DNA from: Streptomyces sp. NBC_00510
GTDB lineage: Bacteria; Actinomycetota; Actinomycetes; Streptomycetales; Streptomycetaceae
DNA: 64,000 bases
Assembly: GCA_036013505.1 (NCBI GenBank)
Contig: CP107851.1
Location: forward strand, 806,001 to 870,000
Direction of reading: 5' to 3'
Part shown: piece after piece, positions 61,044-64,000 of the stretch
Numbering within the stretch: position 1 is the first letter of the stretch
How the letters are laid out: every line of letters starts with the position of its first letter
Position numbers and translations under genes: made by a program
Notes under the pieces: model-generated
What the model was told of the DNA's origin: nothing
Database searches by the model: none
Seen by the model: the letters and a program-made list of their open reading frames with translations, nothing else

Positions 61044-62147
61044 ATGAGCGCTCTGGCCCGGTATCGGACGATGTGGTCGAACCTGCGGCGACGGGACCCC
61101 GTTCTGCTGTCCCCCGCCGCCCTGACCGCGGTCATCGGGGTCCTGGCGATCCTCACCCCTCAGGACGTCCCCTTCACCCGCCTGCTGCCGGCGGCGCCCG
61201 CGCTCGCCGCGTCGCTCTGGTCCGTGCGGGCGACCCTCACCCTCGGGATGATCTGCCTGCTCCCGGTCATCGGCTACGCCCTGGCCTTCTCCGACATGTC
61301 CGCGCTCTACACCGCCGGGGCGATCGGCGCCGTCAGCCTGGCCGCCGCATACGCCAGCCATCTGCGCCTGCAGCGCGAACACACCCTCGCCCAGGTCCGT
61401 GCCGTCGCCGACGCGACGCAGGAGGTCCTCCTCAGGCCGGTGCCCGAACGCATCAGGAACCTGGAGATCGCGACCCTCTACCTCGCCGCGGCACCCCAGG
61501 CACGCATCGGCGGCGACTTCTACGCCGCGGCCGACACCCCCCACGGCCTGCGCCTGATCCTCGGGGACGTCCGCGGCAAGGGCCTGCGCGCCGTGGGGGT
61601 TTCGGCCGCCCTCCTCGGCTCCTTCCACGAGGCCGCCTACGAGGCCCCCGACCTGGCGCACCTCGCGCACCGTCTGGAGACCACCATCGCCCGGTACACC
61701 GCGGCGGTGCCCGCCGAGGACGACTGCGAACGCTTCGCCACCGCCGTCATCGTCGAGATCCCACCCGCAGCCGACCATGCCTCCGTGCTCAGCTGCGGGC
61801 ACCCGCCCGCCCTCCTGGTGCACGACGGCCGCACCCGGGCCATCGAACCGGTGGTCCCCTCACCACCGGTCAACCTGGCGGCACTTGTCGGCTCCGGCTA
61901 CCACGTCGACCGCGTTCCCCTGGCCGTCGGCGACCTGCTGCTGCTCTACACCGACGGCGTCAGCGAGACCCGCGACCCGGGCGGCACCTTCTTCCCCCTC
62001 ACCGCCTGGACCCGGCAGGCCGCCACCACCGCACCGGCCGGGTTCCTGCGCCTCCTTCACCAGGCCCTCCTCCGCCACAGCGACGGCGTCCTCAACGACG
62101 ACATCGCCTGCGTCGCCATCCGCAGGACCGCCGCGGGCACCCCGTGA
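61044..62147 (+). CDS. Membrane-anchored SpoIIE-type PP2C phosphatase
   Basis: 367 aa. Four or five N-terminal membrane helices (residues 25-110: ALTAVIGVLAILTPQ, LTLGMICLLPVIGYALAF, LYTAGAIGAVSLAAAYASHL) are followed by a PP2C domain with GGDFYAAADTPHGL, LILGDVRGKGLRAVG, LSCGHPPALLV, LLYTDGVSETRDPG and NDDIACVAI. The domain is of the common Streptomyces 'PP2C family protein-Ser/Thr phosphatase' type that acts on phospho-anti-anti-sigma factors. ATG at 61044. It is a monocistronic-looking gene. Confidence 0.92.
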   Translation: MSALARYRTMWSNLRRRDPVLLSPAALTAVIGVLAILTPQDVPFTRLLPAAPALAASLWSVRATLTLGMICLLPVIGYALAFSDMSALYTAGAIGAVSLAAAYASHLRLQREHTLAQVRAVADATQEVLLRPVPERIRNLEIATLYLAAAPQARIGGDFYAAADTPHGLRLILGDVRGKGLRAVGVSAALLGSFHEAAYEAPDLAHLAHRLETTIARYTAAVPAEDDCERFATAVIVEIPPAADHASVLSCGHPPALLVHDGRTRAIEPVVPSPPVNLAALVGSGYHVDRVPLAVGDLLLLYTDGVSETRDPGGTFFPLTAWTRQAATTAPAGFLRLLHQALLRHSDGVLNDDIACVAIRRTAAGTP

Positions 62148-62165
62148 GGCTGCCACCGCCGAGTA

Positions 62166-62221
62166 TTTCCTATGGAATTGATGGGAAAGCATTGACGGTG
62201 GTCCGACAGGCTGCGCAGGAT
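62166..62221 (+). promoter_or_regulatory. Promoter and possible operator of the acyl-CoA dehydrogenase-like gene
   Basis: -35 TTGACG (62192-62197), 18-bp spacer, -10 CAGGAT (62216-62221), a good HrdB-type promoter. The expected start point is at or next to GTG 62229, implying a leaderless mRNA. Just upstream, TTTCC (62166-62170) and GGAAA (62184-62188) form an inverted repeat around an AT-rich centre, a candidate regulator site. Confidence 0.6.
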
Positions 62222-62228
62222 GAGGAAC

Positions 62229-63479
62229 GTGCCCCAGACGCCCATGGACGTTGAGACCGCGCCGTCCGGCTCCGCACCACCGCCGGAACCGGAGCCGACC
62301 GGGCCCGGCCGCGCGCACTGGCTGCGGGTGGCCCGTGAGACGGCGGACGACCTGGCCACGGACGCGGTCGCCAGGGACCAGGCGGGCAAGCCCCCGTTCG
62401 ACGAGGTCTCCCGGCTGCGCGAGGCGGGGCTCCTGCCGCTGCTGGTGCCCGCCGGGTCCGGCGGCGGGGACGCGGACTGGGCCACGGCGTACGCCGTGGT
62501 CCGCGAGATCGCGGCAGCCGACGCCGCGATCGCCCAACTGCTCGGCACGCACTACTTCGTGTCGTGGAGCGCCCGGCTCCTCACCGGGCCCTCGGCCGTC
62601 ACGGGGCTGGAACGGCGTTCCGCGGCCGGGCAGTGGTGCTGGGGCGGTGGATTCGCCCGCCAGGATCCGCCGCTGACGCTGGCCAGGACCGCGGGCGGCT
62701 ACCGGCTGGAAGGCCGGCAGAGCTACGTCACGGGCGTCCTCGTCGCCGACCGCATCGCCGTACGCGCCGTGCGGGCCGACACCGGGGAACCGCTCGCCGT
62801 CGCCGTCGACCTCGCCCGGCACGGCGTCGCGGTCGGCGCGGAGGACGATCCCTTCGGCCAGCGGCTCGCCGCCGGGGGCGGCGTGGAGTTCGCCTCCGTG
62901 GCGGTCACCGCCGACGAGGTGCTCGGTTCGCTCTCCGCCGAGGAGGACGTCCTGTCGCCCCTGGCCTCGCTGGCCTCGCCGCTGGGGCGTCTGATGTCGG
63001 TCCAGCTCCGACTCGGCACGGCCGAGGGCGTGCTCGCCGAGGCCCGCGAGTACAGCAGGGCGGGCCAGCGGCCGTGGCAACCCGAGTGGCCGGCCGGATC
63101 GCCCCAGGACCCCCACGTGCTCGCCGCGTACGGCGAGCTGACCGTCCTCACCCGCTCCGCCTCCGCGCTCGCCGGTCAGGCGCTGGAGGCACTGGAGGGC
63201 GGCCTGGCACGAGGGGAGGACCTCGGCTACGAGGAGTGCGCGGAGATCTCGGCGCTCGTGGCCGTGGCCGAGGTCGCGACGTCCACCGCCGTGCGGGAGA
63301 GCACGACGCGCGCCCTGGACGTCATCGGGCCCCGCTCCGCGTCCGCGCGCCTTGGCCTGGACCGTTTCTGGCGCAACGCGCGCACCCACACCCTGTACGA
63401 GCCCGTGGCCCCCCGCCTCCGCGACGTCGGGGACTACTACCTCAACGGCACGCACCCCCCGTTCACGCTACCCGTGTGA
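62229..63479 (+). CDS. Acyl-CoA dehydrogenase-like flavoprotein (SfnB/DszC type)
   Basis: About 416 aa. N-terminal helical domain (HWLRVARETADDLATDAVAR, LREAGLLPLLVPAGSGGGDA), central beta domain (WGGGFARQDPPLTLA, YRLEGRQSYVTGVLVADRIA) and C-terminal helical domain (ALDVIGPRSASARLGLDRFW). The segment RNARTHTLYEPVAPRLRDVG ending in YYLNGTHPPF is typical of the monooxygenase-like subgroup near sulfur and nitrogen-heterocycle enzymes, which use reduced flavin, and unlike true beta-oxidation dehydrogenases the catalytic Glu position is not obvious. GTG 62229 was chosen because the -10 box overlaps the ATG at 62220. A CymR-like Rrf2 gene follows, suggesting a sulfur-related role. Confidence 0.85.
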   Translation: MPQTPMDVETAPSGSAPPPEPEPTGPGRAHWLRVARETADDLATDAVARDQAGKPPFDEVSRLREAGLLPLLVPAGSGGGDADWATAYAVVREIAAADAAIAQLLGTHYFVSWSARLLTGPSAVTGLERRSAAGQWCWGGGFARQDPPLTLARTAGGYRLEGRQSYVTGVLVADRIAVRAVRADTGEPLAVAVDLARHGVAVGAEDDPFGQRLAAGGGVEFASVAVTADEVLGSLSAEEDVLSPLASLASPLGRLMSVQLRLGTAEGVLAEAREYSRAGQRPWQPEWPAGSPQDPHVLAAYGELTVLTRSASALAGQALEALEGGLARGEDLGYEECAEISALVAVAEVATSTAVRESTTRALDVIGPRSASARLGLDRFWRNARTHTLYEPVAPRLRDVGDYYLNGTHPPFTLPV

Positions 63480-63521
63480 CCCGGAACCGACACCACCGGC
63501 ACCCGACGGGATAATGCGCCC

Positions 63522-63980
63522 ATGCGGATCTCAGCCAGGGCGGACTACGCGGTACGTGCCGCACTGCAGCTCGCCGCGTCACCGGAGGCCGGGCCGATGA
63601 AGGCCGAGGCCATCGCCGCCGCCCAGGACATCCCGCACAAGTTCCTCGAGGGCATCCTCAACGAGATGCGGCGCGCCGGGCTCGTCCTCAGCCAGCGGGG
63701 CGGCAACGGCGGCTACCGCCTGGCCAGGCCCGCCGGGTCCATCAGCATCGCCGACGTCATCCGCGCCGTCGACGGACCGCTCGTCTCGGTCCGCGGGGTC
63801 CGCCCCCCGGACCTGGCGTACACCGGCCCCGCCGAGTCGCTGCTGCCGCTGTGGATCGCGCTGCGGTCCAACGTGCGCGAGATCCTCGAGGGCGTGTCGC
63901 TCGCCGACGTCGCGGGGGCCGAACTGCCGCGCGGCGTCCTGGCGCTGACGGAGTCCCCCAGCGCCTGGACGAACCCCTGA
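63522..63980 (+). CDS. Rrf2-family regulator (CymR-like, no cysteines)
   Basis: 152 aa. MRISARADYAVRAALQLAAS, HTH AEAIAAAQDIPHKFLEGILN, the wing signature QRGGNGGYRLARPAGSISIA, and a C-terminal dimer helix. It has no Cys, so no iron-sulfur cluster, like CymR-type regulators of sulfur metabolism. A GATAAT box lies six bases before the ATG, so the transcript may be leaderless. It follows the acyl-CoA dehydrogenase-like gene by 42 bases. Confidence 0.92.
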   Translation: MRISARADYAVRAALQLAASPEAGPMKAEAIAAAQDIPHKFLEGILNEMRRAGLVLSQRGGNGGYRLARPAGSISIADVIRAVDGPLVSVRGVRPPDLAYTGPAESLLPLWIALRSNVREILEGVSLADVAGAELPRGVLALTESPSAWTNP

Positions 63981-64000
63981 CCGGGCACCGCCCGGACATG

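Noticed and set aside
1..64000. tRNA, rRNA, CRISPR array, prophage or complete insertion sequence
   Set aside because: No T-loop-like GGTTCGAATCC patterns, spaced repeats, integrase or transposase genes were seen on either strand.

Overview
The window looks like chromosomal DNA of a Streptomyces or a close actinomycete relative. GC content is very high with G/C-rich third codon positions, GTG starts are common, ribosome sites are GGAGG-like, and TTA codons are almost absent (I found two in the genes called). The protein families also fit: small laccase, ECF41 sigma factor, SpoIIE-type PP2C phosphatases with GAF/PAS domains, kinase/substrate-binding receptor fusions and F420/LLM oxidoreductases. 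I see no rRNA, tRNA, CRISPR array, intact insertion sequence or phage.

Layout. 1-8 kb: a glycosyltransferase (cut by the left edge) and a patatin lipase in one operon, a MarR regulator whose operator motif recurs at that operon, lspA, an HxlR regulator divergent from a truncated Old Yellow Enzyme gene, a FUSC membrane protein and a CrtI-like oxidoreductase. 8-18 kb: two long paralogous sensor/SpoIIE phosphatases bracket an ECF41 locus. That locus holds a double SnoaL protein, an ECF41-like protein lacking most of sigma-4, a broken SigE-like sigma gene, a cupin and a VOC protein, with four TGTCACA-N16-CGTC type promoters. Next come an AhpD-like carboxymuconolactone decarboxylase, a complete ECF41 sigma factor (SigJ type) and an Rrf2 regulator with a long palindrome on its own start codon and a degenerate copy before the sigma gene. 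This reads as a cascade Rrf2 -> ECF41 sigma -> dispersed targets.

18-32.7 kb: a secreted subtilase coupled to a small membrane protein, an MFS exporter, a two-domain ADP-ribosylglycohydrolase with a dead-looking phosphatase motif, trmO, and a secreted redox operon (ThuA-sugar dehydrogenase, then cupredoxin-Ig repeats-DUF1080) divergent from a small laccase. 33-42 kb: a GNAT, an SDR, a MarR-controlled operon of two LLM oxidoreductases plus an F420:NADP reductase-like protein, and a large HEAT-repeat protein. 40.7-45.5 kb: a GntP transporter divergent from CoA transferase, HMG-CoA-lyase-like and IclR genes, a plausible hydroxyacid catabolic unit. 45.5-51 kb: a lipoprotein and two tandem receptor kinases fused to substrate-binding-protein domains. 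51-64 kb: PhoD phosphatase, aldo/keto reductase, M20 peptidase, DinB protein, two propeller-like proteins, a HEAT-like protein, a membrane PP2C phosphatase, an acyl-CoA dehydrogenase-like enzyme and a CymR-like Rrf2 regulator.

Start sites were chosen by eye from ribosome-site spacing, family length and overlaps. Functions are family-level calls made without any database search.
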